Assembly (NCBI RefSeq): GCF_037042905.1
Contig: NC_087251.1
Location: 36,326,501 to 36,390,500 of the forward strand
DNA from: Lytechinus pictus
Lineage: Eukaryota; Echinodermata; Echinoidea; Temnopleuroida; Toxopneustidae
Length of the DNA stretch: 64,000 nt
Direction: 5' to 3'
The position numbers and the translations under genes were made by a program. Shown here piece after piece: positions 37,430-48,723 of this stretch; the stretch's first letter is position 1, and every line of letters starts with the position of its first letter. The notes below the pieces were generated by a model. The model saw only the letters and a program-made list of their open reading frames with translations, did no database searches and was not told the origin of the DNA.

Positions 37430-38362
37430 TAGGATTTCCAGTTGCCCAACTGGTTCCAGTTAGAAATCATTTCCAATTGGAAGTCATTTCCAGTTACCCA
37501 ACTGGTTCCAGTTAGGATTTCCAGTTGCCCAACTGGTTCCAGTTGGGATTTCCAGTTACTCAACTGGTTCCAGTAAGAAATCATTTCCAATTGGAAGTCA
37601 TTTCCAGTTACCCAACTGGTTCCAGTTAGGATTTCCAGTTGCCCAACTGGTTCCAGTTGGGATTTCCAGTTACTCAACTGGTTCCAGTTAGAAATCATTT
37701 CCAGTTGGAAGTCATTTCCAGTTACCCAACTGGTTCCAGTTAGGATTTCCAGTTGCCCAACTGGTTCCAGTTAGAAATCATTTCCAATTGGAAGTCATTT
37801 CCAGTTACCCAACTGGTTCCAGTTAGGATTTCCAGTTGCCCAACTGGTTCCAGTTGGGATTTCCAGTTACTCAACTGGTTCCAGTAAGAAATCATTTCCA
37901 ATTGGAAGTCATTTCCAGTTACCCAACTGGTTCCAGTTAGGATTTCCAGTTGCCCAACTGGTTCCAGTTGGGATTTCCAGTTACTCAACTGGTTCCAGTT
38001 AGAAATCATTTCCAGTTGGAAGTCATTTCCAGTTACCCAACTGGTTCCAGTTAGGATTTCCAGTTGCCCAACTGGTTCCAGTTAGAAATCATTTCCAATT
38101 GGAAGTCATTTCCAGTTACCCAACTGGTTCCAGTTAGGATTTCCAGTTGCCCAACTGGTTCCAGTTGGGATTTCCAGTTACTCAACTGGTTCCAGTAAGA
38201 AATCATTTCCAATTGGAAGTCATTTCCAGTTACCCAACTGGTTCCAGTTAGGATTTCCAGTTGCCCAACTGGTTCCAGTTGGGATTTCCAGTTACTCAAC
38301 TGGTTCCAGTTAGAAATCATTTCCAATTGGAAGTCATTTCCAGTTACCCAACTGGTTCCAGT
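37430..38362. repeat. 311-bp higher-order repeat, three copies
   Basis: Starts fall at about 37430, 37741 and 38052, exactly 311 bp apart. Each holds five ~31-bp units (type GGATTTCCAGTTGCCCAACTG...) and three 52-bp units (with GAAATCATTTCCAATTGGAAG). Each unit carries one CAACTGGTTCCAGT word, eight per repeat. The first two copies give the same 89-residue shadow translation, so they are almost identical; the third differs slightly near its end. This points to very recent amplification. Confidence 0.95.
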
Positions 38363-39901
38363 TAGGATTTCCAGTTGCCTAACTGGTTTCAACTGGAAAT
38401 TGTTAAATTCCAGTTAAAACCAATTGAAACCAGTTGAAACCAATTGAAACCAATTGAAACCAGTTGGAATTCCAACTGGTTTCAATTGGATTTTGGTCCT
38501 GGGTAATTAGTGATGTGTGCTTGCTGTGGTATATTAAGTGGCTATTTAATTGACCGGAAGAATTGAAGTGTGATACATTTATGAAAACTTGACCCGTTTA
38601 GTGATATACTATTTACTGCCTTTTTAATTGAATGGATGTTTATTGGTATTTATCACTATTGAAGTTTGAATCTGAACCAAAGATTTAGAGCTAAAAGTGA
38701 CTAATCAACATAACAAAATAACAACTATTATAGCTGTATATGTGAATTCCTTTTAAGGGCCAAATTGGTATTGACTTTAAGCCTAAAAGGAAGGTTGGGT
38801 TTGATTTGATCTTCAAATATACTCGATTCTATTTTATTTGCCAACCATTATCGAGATAAGTAAGTGGTATTATTGTCAAGTTCTTCGCCAAGATTATGCA
38901 ATCATTTGTTTAATGAGAATCATCTTGTGATAAATTTGCAAATATCTTACCTGATGTATGTGCCTTATTACTGTAGAGCTGATGTGTATATGTTTGATTT
39001 TGTAATCTTTTAATTTATCCTGCATAATGAGATCAATATTGTCATAATAGTGGTCTCTTCTTTCAAAGGGCCTCATGGTTTTGTGAGAGCTACAGTACTT
39101 TCTAATTGAAACTAGAGCAAGAAAATAATACAACGAGCCCTGGAACTAGATTGACTTTGAAGTTCTGATGAAATTTACATATGCTGCTTCACACAATGTG
39201 TTCTTATGTAGATTCTGCATGGAGTGAAAATAGCCAATAATCTAGGCCGAGTTTGCATCTACAGTGTATATCATTGCTGTTATTTTGAAAGTAAGTGATG
39301 TGTGTGATGCGGGGGAGACAAAAAGTGAGTGTGTAGCAACCACCGCCTTTACAATACATGTCATACTTTTGTCGTTTTCTTTTCAACAACCAAGATTCGA
39401 TGTGGGTTTTTCATACGACATTCATCGATAAAAGAAAACAACAACTTACAGCCACTGGTCACAGTCTTGCCGCATCAGACATATATACACTGTAGCTTAC
39501 AAAGTTTTGCATAACAGAATCTCAGACACATAAAAGCAAAGACAGTAGCTGCAGCCTCCGCCTAGATCATAAGTTATAGTCATAACTACAGACGTACTTG
39601 TATATATTTTTCTAAATAGCTGTATTATTTGGAAAGTGTGTGAATATAGCAAGACAAGTTTGGCAGCTGGTAGTGATGGCCATGCCATAATTTAGCTCAC
39701 AATGTCAAAGTGAACAGGATGCACACTTAAAACTGAAGAAAGAAAGCTATCTCTGATTTACAGCACTATTGATGTCAGCGGTCAGCATGACCTCATGCCT
39801 AACTATTTGATGTCGGTTTATTTCTTAATCTTCATCAAATACACGATTACATCTTCCCATGATCAATAATATACCAAGGCTGGCTCACAAACAACACCTT
39901 A

Positions 39902-40301
39902 TACCCCTTTCATAAACCCAATAAAACCTATCCTCCAATTAGCCGCCTAAGAGTAATGCGGATAATTCAATAAAAATTGCGTTCACAAACTCCGAAAATT
40001 ATCCGCATTATTTTTACGAGCGCCTGTCCTGAAAAAGGCGGATAATCGTCATGACAACTGGACATGCCCCCTCCGATGCGGTTGTGTTGGAAAAGGGTGA
40101 CCTTGTGACCGCACCATGGCAATTATCCGCATTATTTGGAAGTACGTTCATAAACTCAAAATCTTGTCCCGATGCCGCTATTATGCGGATAATAGCAGCA
40201 TCAGAATAATGCGGATAACTCTTGTCCTCCTCTGATTTTACGACCAAATTATGCTGCTATTAGCCGCATAATTGGGTTTTATTGGGTTTATGAAAGGGGT
40301 A
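39902..40301 (-). repeat. 400-bp TACCCCTTTCATAAACCC element, copy 1
   Basis: Ends are TACCCCTTTCATAAACCC and GGGTTTATGAAAGGGGTA, flanked by TTA on both sides, as expected for PIF/Harbinger-type insertion. Inside are many ATTATCCGC/GCGGATAAT words in both orientations. Copy 2 at 52832 lies in the opposite orientation. A 77-codon frame (40014-40247, minus) is open in both copies, but the copies differ mainly by amino-acid-changing substitutions, so I do not call a gene. Confidence 0.85.
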
Positions 40302-41547
40302 TTACTTTCAATGAAAAACCTTTGACATACATTTTTCATAGTTATACATGTACCTGAAAGGAAAACGTGGTTGAATGCTGACTGTCAATGTCTTATGCTT
40401 TTGTTCAGTTGAAGTTGTTTACTCCTGCCAAAAAAAAATTTGTAATGACCAAATTTTGAATTATAACCCCCAAATATCCCGGAGTGCCAATGAAACTTCC
40501 TGAAAGATAGAAAAATATTGGTTGACCCTATACTCCTTCTTTCAGTTGACCATATGAATTTTTATTTACCAAATTCCCTTTTTTTCCAAAGTTCTAAAGG
40601 TAAAGTGACAGAAAGAAACAGGTGATAAACAAACTCAAGGGTTAGATCATTATATTACTCTTGGGAACTCACTAAAAAACTTGACCACTTTAAAAATCAA
40701 TTTCTCTTCTATTCAGTTTCTTTTTTTGAGGAGGGGTCAAGGCTTTAAAACTTCCTTGTCTGTTTGCATTGGCATTCCATTGCCAATGTCGGTTAAAAAC
40801 TCTTTCAAGATCAGAATATTTTGTAAATAAATGTAGGCCTCTAAAATTCAGTAAGGAGCTCGAGGCTGTCACGTTCAAAAGTTATTCCAAAACACTGTCA
40901 CTTGTAAACTACTGAGTGAATATTGCCAACTTGATAGTGCCACACCCCTTCAGGGTAATAAAAAAAAATGTGACACAGGAAGGATCAAATCCGACCCTGA
41001 AATGGTAACATTATTGAACATTATGACTCCAAACAGACCCTGTTTCTTGGTCAATCTTACTTGTGGTTTCAAGGTCACCATTGATATTTTATAATTCATC
41101 TTTCATTTCATTATGATTCATTTGCCATTTTTTCAAAGTTTCAAGGTTAGTAGGTTACCATAAATATTGTATAATTCATCTGGTACTTGATAGTTTTTGG
41201 AAATTTCATTTTGGTACACATAATTGATAAGATGGCAAAAACCTTGAATGGTGGGGGACGTGGGCCCTGGGTCTTATTCTTATTCTATATCATTTTATAT
41301 GCACTGGCGTCAATCACATTAAGCCAAAAGTAAAACCTAACTCTTATCCTAGATGGTACAAGCAAGGATGTAGCGAGGAAGAAATAGATAATTATTTAAA
41401 GGTCTATAGGATAAATTATTATTTTATTCCTGGATGATATCTTGTTTCTTTAAGGACATATTTGATGACTTTTATGCCACCTTAAACATACCATGTCCTC
41501 CTTCAATTTGATGATAATGACATGCACCAATCAACAGTTACCCTGGT

Positions 41548-41699
41548 GGGTGTTTCATAAAGCTGTTCATAAGTTAAGAGCGACTTTAAGAACGACTGGT
41601 GATCCTTTCTCTCGCACTAAATAATCACCAACAGACATTTAATGGTGAGTCATTCTTAAAGTTGTTCTTAAGTTACGAACAGCTTTATAAAATGGCCCC
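41548..41699. repeat. MITE, GGGTGTTTCATAAAGCTGTT ends, copy 1
   Basis: The left arm GTGTTTCATAAAGCTGTTC, then GACTTTAAGAACGACT faces AGTCATTCTTAAAGTTGTTC and AGCTTTATAAAATGGCCC at the right. A relative lies at 62606. Confidence 0.8.
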
Positions 41700-41757
41700 C
41701 TTCTGGATTTAACTCAGCTGCTGCTTTCGCCATTCAATGCATTCACATTTATCATGT

Positions 41758-41912
41758 CAGGTATCCATCCACCTCACCTGGGTTGAGTGCATCGCAATAT
41801 GGATGAACTTCTTGCTTAATATAAGGAGAACATATCCTGGCTGGAATTTGAACCTGTGACCCTCTGAAAGATGAGAGTGGAACCACCAGACCACAATAAG
41901 CCTACAAATTTG
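41758..41912 (-). repeat. tRNA-derived SINE, type 2 (minus)
   Basis: On the minus strand: box A-like TGTGGTCTGGTGG, then AGAGGGTCACAGG, box B GGTTCAAATTCC, a body, and an end in CACTCAACCCAGGTGAGG. The same 3' part (CACCTGGGTTGAGT on the plus strand) reappears at the right edge of the window. It is non-coding. Confidence 0.75.
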
Positions 41913-42828
41913 ATGCCTTCACCAATAGAGGGACTTAAATATCCGCATTTGGCATGCAGTATACATGCTTATTCATTGTGTGTTCATTAATAGTGCCTAT
42001 CAGCATGTTTTATGAGAAAAGCTTAGCCATTGATAATAGTCCTCTTGAATCACAGATCAAATATTGACTTTGGTCCTTGTCACAGGGGATATATTTCGTC
42101 CTTGGTGACTTTGATGTACATGTTGCAGTTCACAGCCATTCATGATTTTACTCCATTCTCACTGTGTTCAGATTATCAACATTGATGGTATAGCAACATG
42201 CAGTAGCAAATGTTTTATCTATAGTCTGAAAACTGTATACTAATCGGCTTGTTTAATATTCATTTATACCACAAAATTTTCTCTTTTTGTTGTCACTGCT
42301 GTCGCCCATTTCATATACCTAATTACATTGATGAACATATAAGACTACTATCAGTGTCATAATGAAATGATTGGTCAGCTGTTATGACCTCCCCAAACTT
42401 TAACTTTCTTTTTCAGTTGTTTCTTCGTTTGTTTGCTTTAAATACAAAGATTGTGTACTTGCTATAGCTTGAAAAGGCTAGTAGATCTGTATGTCCTTCA
42501 TTCCGCTATAACGAGTGTTTATCATCCGAGGTATCAAGGGATACTTCATTCCGTACAAGTACTTTTCTGTTTATTATCCTCACATTTTCCCATTGTCTTT
42601 TTTCTTTTTTACAGTTTCAGCAAAAAAGAAAAATTTCATTGTTTTTTGCAAAAGTATTTTATGAAGTATAATTTTTGGTGTGTGAGATACCCTGCGACTG
42701 CTATAGCAAGATGGATTGTCAAATATCATCTCTGTCTTCAATTTATTTCATTACTTTTTCTCACACTCTCCGTGTACCTTGTTTTTGTCTCACCTGCATA
42801 GCAGAGTGAGACTATAGGCGCCGCTTTT

Positions 42829-42837
42829 CCGACGGCG

Positions 42838-42892
<55 letters not shown>

Positions 42893-42902
42893 CGGCGGCG
42901 TC
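42829..42902. repeat. GGC trinucleotide tract
   Basis: Nearly pure GGC repeats with GAC interruptions at both edges. The equivalent tract in copy 1 (24679-24713) is about half as long with more interruptions. A poly-alanine frame on the minus strand is a by-product of the repeat. Confidence 0.95.
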
Positions 42903-43043
42903 AACACCAAATCTTAACCTGAGGTTAAGTTTTTGAAATGACAGCATAACTTAGAAAGTATATGGACCTAGTTCATGAAACTTGGCCATAAGGTTAATCA
43001 AGTATTACTGAACATCCTGCCTGAGTTTCATGTCACATGACCA

Positions 43044-43583
43044 AGGTCAAAGGTCATTTAGGGTCAATGAACTTAGACCATGTTGGGGGAATCAACATCA
43101 AAATCTTAACCTAAGGTTAAGTTTTTGAAATGTCATCATAACTTAGAAAATATATGGACCTAGTTCATGAAACTTATACATAAGGTTAATCAAGTATCAC
43201 TGAACATCCTGCATGAGTTTCACATCACATGACCAAGGTCAAAGGTCATTTAGGGTCAATGAACTTTGGCCGAATTGGGGGTATCTGTTGAATTACCATC
43301 ATAACTTTGAATGTTTATGGATCTGATTCATGAAACTTGGACATAATAGTAATCAAGTATTACTGAACATCCTGTGCAAGTTTCAGGTCACATGATCAAG
43401 GTCAAAGGTCATTTAGGGTCAATGAACTTTGGCCAAATTGGGGTATTTGTTGAATTACAGCCATAAATTTGAAAGTGTGTTGGTCTAGTTCATAAAACTT
43501 GGACATAATAGTAATCAAGTATCACTGAACATCCTGTGCGAGTTTCAGGTCACATGATCAAGGTCAAAGGTCATGTAAGGTCA
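43044..43583 (+). promoter_or_regulatory. Four perfect DR1 motifs, one with a perfect DR4
   Basis: AGGTCAAAGGTCA occurs at 43044, 43236, 43399 and 43561. At the fourth, TGTA and a further AGGTCA follow, so three perfect half-sites stand in DR1 plus DR4 spacing (43561-43583). The cluster lies 0.8-1.3 kb upstream of the TSP1 exon. Function is not shown by sequence. Confidence 0.4.
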
Positions 43584-44354
43584 AAGAACTTTGGCCACGT
43601 TGGGGGTATTTGTTGAATTGCCATCATATCTCTATAAGTGTATTGGTCTAGTTCATAAAACGTGGAAATAAGAGTAACCAAGTATCACTGAACATCTTGT
43701 GCGAGTTATAGTAGTTTTCAAAATCAGCACTGCTGCTATATTGAATCGCGTGATGCAGGTGAGACGGCCAGAGGCATTCCACTTGTTTACTCTTTATCTC
43801 TGTTAATTTTGGTTTATGCTCTTAAAGTGTCCGTCTCTGTTCCAGTTCATTACTACTTGATGTGAAAATGTATGCCCTAAAATGCATTGTAAAGGATTTA
43901 TCTTACAAATTTTTGTACAGGAACTTATTTTCTTTCCGTGATCTAAATAAAAATATTTTGTATTTTATTATCTTTTACATTAAACCAATTCTCATGTATG
44001 AAATGAGCTGAAAATTTCAGGATATGATGTGTTTTTCTTGCATCCAGTCTTTGAATTTGTAACAATTAAGACAGGGTGTTCAAAGGAAATAAAAACAAAA
44101 TAATACTAGATTTTAAATTTTCACAAAGTAACCAACAGCTAAAAAAAAAGTTGATGGTGAATACACTTTTGTGAGATTGGGTTGTCAGAAGATACCCAAG
44201 AATAATTCACATTACTAACCTTTTACCAAAGTTTAGTCATGAGTATGAATATGTTATGGAAGAGTTTCTCATAATTAGGAATGAATTCTCCACAAATTGT
44301 TGAAATTTAGCTGCAGATTACACACACTTCTCCTTGCATCTCATCCAATTTCAG

Positions 44355-44476
44355 ATCCATCGCATCGCCCGTCAAGCAGCGCCTGAGTCGGGATGGGGAG
44401 AGTGGGGCATCTGGAGTGCATGCTCAAGATCCTGCGGAGGAGGGGTGTCTTACCAAGAGAGACAGTGTATCGCTGG
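44355..44476 (+). CDS. TSP1-repeat exon of an ADAMTS-like/papilin-type gene
   Basis: The exon lies between a pyrimidine-rich acceptor (CCAATTTCAG) and donor GTAGGT. It has 122 bases: phase 0 at the start, two bases left over at the end. It encodes 40 residues: a short linker [12 protein letters not shown], then [17 protein letters not shown] and YQERQC. The three tryptophans spaced W-x2-W-x2-W are the stacked, C-mannosylated layer of thrombospondin type 1 repeats. CSRSCGGG carries the first cysteines and the O-fucosylation consensus C-x2-S-C-G. The spacing and GGGVS wording are those of ADAMTS-like proteins and papilin, which are secreted matrix proteins without protease activity. The rest of the repeat must lie in a later exon that I could not find up to 64000. 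No gene symbol is given, because ADAMTSL members and papilin cannot be told apart from this piece. Confidence 0.88.
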
Positions 44477-46090
44477 GTAGGTTATGAACACTTTAAAGTC
44501 CTTTTAAATCATTCTCCGGCATAAATCTCAAATTACCTGGATAACTTTTTCAGGTAACAACCTTCTTTAAAGGGGTAAGAAGCCCATATAACACATTGTG
44601 ATTCACTCCAATTATTATTTTTTTCTTGGGGGAGATTACAATATAGATCTACAATTATTTACATACTTTACTTAGATTTACTTAAATCCAACAACACTTT
44701 CAGGACTGAGTCTGTTCATGGATGAAATGGAAATACAAAATTCTCCACACTATCAACCTTATAACAACTAGTAATCCAGTAATCTAGTAAATAATGGCAT
44801 TACAGTCACAGGCCTTTTTTTAATGCCAAATCGGTTCCAAATCGTTGTGATATCAGTGCTGTCTTGCAACCTTTTATGAGTTTATTTTGATTTGGCCCCT
44901 TTTACAGACATATTACTTGCCTCAAACAAAGGTCAATGGAGTAAAAAATTAGTTAAAAATTGATTCAGGAGAATTGATAAGTGAAAATTTTATTTGATAA
45001 TTGTGATTCATAATGGAAATCTGATTGCAGCTTACAGCATAGTAAGGGGTGGGCTCTAGAGATAGAGGAAACAGTGTTGTGGATGTGGCAGTTGTTGTGA
45101 TGGTAGTTTGCGAGGGTAGTAATATCCAAGACCCTTTGAAAGTGCATAGAAACGTTTAATGGTCCGTGATATGCACTATGCAAGAAATGAATATTATTAT
45201 TGTTATAATTATTATACACCTTGATATTGAGGTGTTCCTGAGGGCAGTCGTGATGGAGATAGAACAATGTATAGACCAAATTGGTTCGGGTGCTCTTAAT
45301 GGAGATGGGGGTGCTTGGAGTATACCTATCATGGATGATTGAATTGATTGAAAGCTAATAGCAGGTAGTTCGGGGAAAATATTTTGAAAAACTCACACAG
45401 GGTCTGTTCAATTATATCAAGACCCTCTAGTGGGTGTGGTTAAATAACTTTGTAAACATTCCTGTGCTCTAAACATATTGCAGTGGCCATCTCATACCCC
45501 ATCATCCTTGCTTTAAGGGCTGAAGATGTGCAATGTAAATATATGGTCTGTCTTGTATTTATTTAACCTTGCAAGTAGCATTTATTATTGTCCTGAACTT
45601 TTTTTTTTGCATGAGACTTGAGTTATGTGGCTGCTGCTGAGTGTGGCTGCTAACTGTGGTTAAACCAAGACCATACTTCCACAAAGCGTAGAATGACCTA
45701 CACTGTATTCTACATCACTTTAGTTGAATTTCATGGTTATGGTTATTCTATAATTCCAGTTATTGAAATAATTATATCTTTGTTACCAATTTGATATGAA
45801 AACTTGATATATTCACAATATCTAAAAATAGTATATAGGCGTGTATAGAACCTGAGATGCAGCACTATTGAACATGATAGGAGATAAGTTTTAGTTTCTT
45901 GTATCCTAATAGGGCCAGAATGATCAAGACAATCCCTTCCTGTTGTACATGTAGATATGCATCATCAACGTGATGAACATCTATAAAAGGAAACCCAGAT
46001 TTTATGCTCCATCGATGTTGGGCGTTAATTTTGGCGCTCTCTTTGCTGGTGAAACCGATGAATAGGACCATCATATACCAGCATGTCCAG
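44477..46090 (+). other. Intron-like sequence without recognised features
   Basis: AT-rich sequence after the TSP1 exon donor. I see no further exon or clear repeat. The 104-codon minus-strand frame at 44965-45279 is AT-rich and histidine/asparagine-rich, with no known motif. Confidence 0.5.
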
Positions 46091-46710
46091 GGTGGGGTTT
46101 CACATAAGTTAAAGAGTGATTTAAAGTCACACTTAGCAGTTATAACATGGGCATACAATCCAATAAGTCTTCACTTGGGTTAAAGTGCATGGTCAGAATA
46201 CAGAGCCTCCATTGGCTTGTGTACTGAAGGAACAGCAAGTTTTAAACATGCTAGTCTTTTGTGAAGGCTCACTTGAGGATCAAAGTTTCAATTTAGGTCT
46301 ATGCCTGCAGACTACAATTTCTCCGAAGTCAAATTAGACTCGGAATGGTGCCCGCTGGGAGTTGACTCTATTGAGAGTCAAAGTGACTCCACTCAAATTT
46401 CGAATTGATTTAACTCGAAATGGTATCCAATCAGCTGGTAATCACTCAATTACAAGTCAAAGTAATTATGAAATGAGTCACTCTGACTTCAAACAGAGTC
46501 GACTTCCACCTGGCACTATTCCCAAGTTAAATTTGACTCCTCAAAAGTAAGAGTGCATATTCTTAAATACGTAATCCCAATTACAGATACGCGGTAGCGC
46601 GCTTCCCCTTTGCATGAGCTGACCGATGTGGTGATGCAATATTTACCACATGCATCTGGAAATTAAATTTTGATTTTCAGTCACACTTAAATCTTTGTGA
46701 AACACCTCCC
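46091..46710. repeat. TIR element, GGTGGGGTTTCACATAAG ends, with a nested insert
   Basis: The left end GGTGGGGTTTCACATAAG and inner AAGTCACACTTAG face CAGTCACACTTAAATCTTTG and GTGAAACACCTCCC at the right. A second inverted-repeat element (46319-46550) sits inside. A 97-codon minus-strand frame at 45865-46158 overlaps the left end and is not supported. The type resembles the element at 57718. Confidence 0.65.
46319..46550. repeat. GACTC-rich fold-back element (nested)
   Basis: TTCTCCGAAGTCAAATTAGA, then CTCGGAATGGTGCC at the left faces GGCACTATTCCCAAG and TTAAATTTGACTCCTC at the right. Inner words GAGTCAAAGTGACTC and GAGTCACTCTGACTTC repeat the GACTC theme in both orientations. Confidence 0.7.
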
Positions 46711-47755
46711 AGGTAACCGAATTCATGAAGAGAGCTCTTTCTGGTTTGCATGACTTCATCTTTTATAGCAAAGCCGCTTTTGAGGTGCATGCAGGTTGAC
46801 AAGACAAAATGCAATCATTTGTTTGATGGCAACAAAAGATGGACTAAAGACCAGAGTGTGAGCGAAAAGTCAAGTTATTGTGCAGATGAATAAAGAAATA
46901 AGCTTGTTGCATGCATGGCTTGCTCTGCATTCTGCACAACTATCATTTATTATAATTTGAGAGAAGTATGGAGTAATTTGCCTTGAGCATATTTATTTAT
47001 AATATGGTTTTTGGATGCTGCAAGAATTTGAATAGCAAGAGCACATTTAATGTTGTTTTTATGCATAGAGAGAACATCATTAGTAATTTTGAGAGGATCA
47101 TGAAGATATCTCTCCTGTCTTGATAAACATGGTCCAGTATTTCAACAACTTGGTAAATGAAGTATGAAAAATTTAATGTGATAAAGGTCGATTGAATGAC
47201 AGAAGTACTGCAAGATTTTGTATTGGCAGTGAATTATGATGTCTTATTGGCTTATGTCATGAAACTGTTTTCCCATCCTTTGAAAATGTTTGATAGCTAT
47301 ATTGATGATACATTACTTTTTTAAAGATGATATTTAGATACTAGATCTCTATAAATGTAAATGGTTTATTCTCAGGATGTTTCAGATGATATTGAAAACA
47401 AACATACCCTTATAGGGAATTGTACATGGAAAGTGAAATTGCATAATGACATTTTGATCACGCATTTAGGAATACGCTGTCTGGAATGGCATAGATGGGG
47501 GAGCACATGGAAGAAAAATATTTGATTGAGTTCACGGTTTCTCCTGAGGGATGTTTGGACTAGCATGAATTCACATAACGAGAACCCATGTTGCTTTTTT
47601 TTATCATCTCTTACACCAGCCATCAAATCTTTCTGATAATTTGACACAAATTAAATTTCCATATTTTATGCGGGTGCATCACCAGTAATTTTTAATTCCT
47701 GATATCCTTGATCACCTCTGCTAATCAGCTGGCTAGACTATCAGCTTGCTCAATA

Positions 47756-48230
47756 GGTGGTTTCAAACCGCCTCGATCACAAGAATCCCCGTTAAATTAC
47801 GAGAACTTTTTAGGCTGAAAAATACCCATTAATTATTCCTGCATTCACACCGCCCTGAAACATACCCTTCGGGATAAGTTCCTGAAGTTACGAGCATGCG
47901 CAGTATGGTCTGATAAGCAGCAAGGCGCGAAATTCAAAATCACTAGCCCAGCAGCAACCCATGCACGGCGCCGCACCCAACGACACGCTGGGCTAAAAGT
48001 TCCCGTAATTTGCTTTCAGACCGCCAAAATACCCACGACCTTGGAAAAATCCCCGCGAAAGTTCTCGTAATTTCGCCAAGTACCTACTATTTATCGGGTA
48101 TTTTCTTTCGGGGATATTACGCGTAGTTTGCTTTCACACCGCCAAAATACCTGGTATTTTCTGATCGGGGTAAATTTCCCGATCAGAGAATATCTGGAAC
48201 TGGCGAACTTCGAGGCGGTCTGAAACCACC
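47756..48230 (+). mobile_element. 475-bp TA-flanked element, copy 3
   Basis: Same termini as 23312, flanked by TA. I count about three single-base differences from copy 4 at 53850 (CGGG/CAGG near 47875, AACG/AAAG near 47979, ATAT/ATAC near 48191), which means a very recent common source. Confidence 0.9.
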
Positions 48231-48723
48231 TAATGGGTATAGTTTGTAGGCTACTATGGCATGGTGATGCAAGTCAAGCATAACAAAGGAAACCATGGAT
48301 GAGGGCTATAGTAAGTTCTATTATCTGGTAATTGCCAAGAGAGTTTTTCAAGTAAATTAACAAGCCCTCCAAAGCCCAGCCACAATAAAGATCAAAGAAC
48401 CGCAGACAACAATGGCTCGTGACCTGAGCTAGATTAACCCTCTCACAATAATGTTGTGAACAAGGTCATGTAATGCAGAATATTATAAAGGAGGTCTTAA
48501 ACCAATTCATGCTAAAGAAATTTGACAGCAACAACTTAAAATCATGCTGTGAAATGCATTCGTGAAATAGACAAATGAGATATTGACTTGTTCAGCATTT
48601 AAAACGAAATAAAACATAGCAAGAAACTTGTTGATTGTATGACGTGCAAAGATAAAGTATTGACCAGTCAGAAAATGCAGAAATAAGAAAGCTTCCTAGA
48701 CTAAGTCTATATGGCCTGTTTTA

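Larger units (their letters stand above)
36329..38505. mobile_element. 2.18 kb fold-back element with AACTGGTT arrays
   Basis: Termini are TACCCAGGACCAAAATCCA (36329-36347) and its exact complement at the right, ending 38505. The left block (about 36345-36712) and right block (37101-38490) consist of AACCAGTTGG / CCAACTGGTT / CCAATTG words in both orientations. A ~390 bp AT-rich spacer of ordinary sequence (36713-37100) separates them. Minus-strand open frames in the array translate to repeats of QLEPVGQLEILTG and follow from the repeat length, not from a gene. The nested palindromes and matching termini suggest a Foldback-like DNA element; the mobilising enzyme is unknown. Confidence 0.85.
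42782..43787 (+). repeat. ~1 kb GTCTCACC element with DR1 arrays, copy 2
   Basis: Almost identical to copy 1 at 24631 and in the same orientation. It is longer because the GGC tract (42829-42902) is expanded. It lies about 570 bp upstream of the TSP1 exon. Its ends match copy 1 base for base (TTTTTGTCTCACC at the start, TTCCACTTGTT at the end). Confidence 0.9.
18741..44354 (+). other. Putative 25.6 kb intron full of repeats
   Basis: It runs from donor GTATGT at 18741 to acceptor TTTCAG at 44349-44354. Gene-free stretches with no supported feature include 19035-20590 (one short inverted pair around ACGTCTTTAAATTT), 28300-29620, 29990-31870, 33030-34330, 38510-39900, 40305-41545 and 41915-42780. 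G- and C-runs near 26485, 30390 and 31505 are simple sequence. Around 35180-35545 there is a diverged sequence with AACCAGTT-like words, possibly related to the element at 32250. Confidence 0.6.

Noticed and set aside
37429-38392. Minus-strand frames of 89, 89 and 113 codons rich in QLEPVGQLE
   Set aside because: They follow the 311-bp DNA repeat and its short units. The repeat has no in-frame stop, so long frames arise for free.
40014-40247. 77-codon open frame shared with 52876-53109
   Set aside because: The same frame is open in both copies of a 400-bp element, which looks gene-like. The two versions differ mostly by amino-acid-changing substitutions, the frame spans inverted GCGGATAAT repeats, and there is no known domain. 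Shared descent of the element explains it.
42738-42947. Poly-alanine frame on the minus strand
   Set aside because: It is the translation of a GGC microsatellite in a transposable element.
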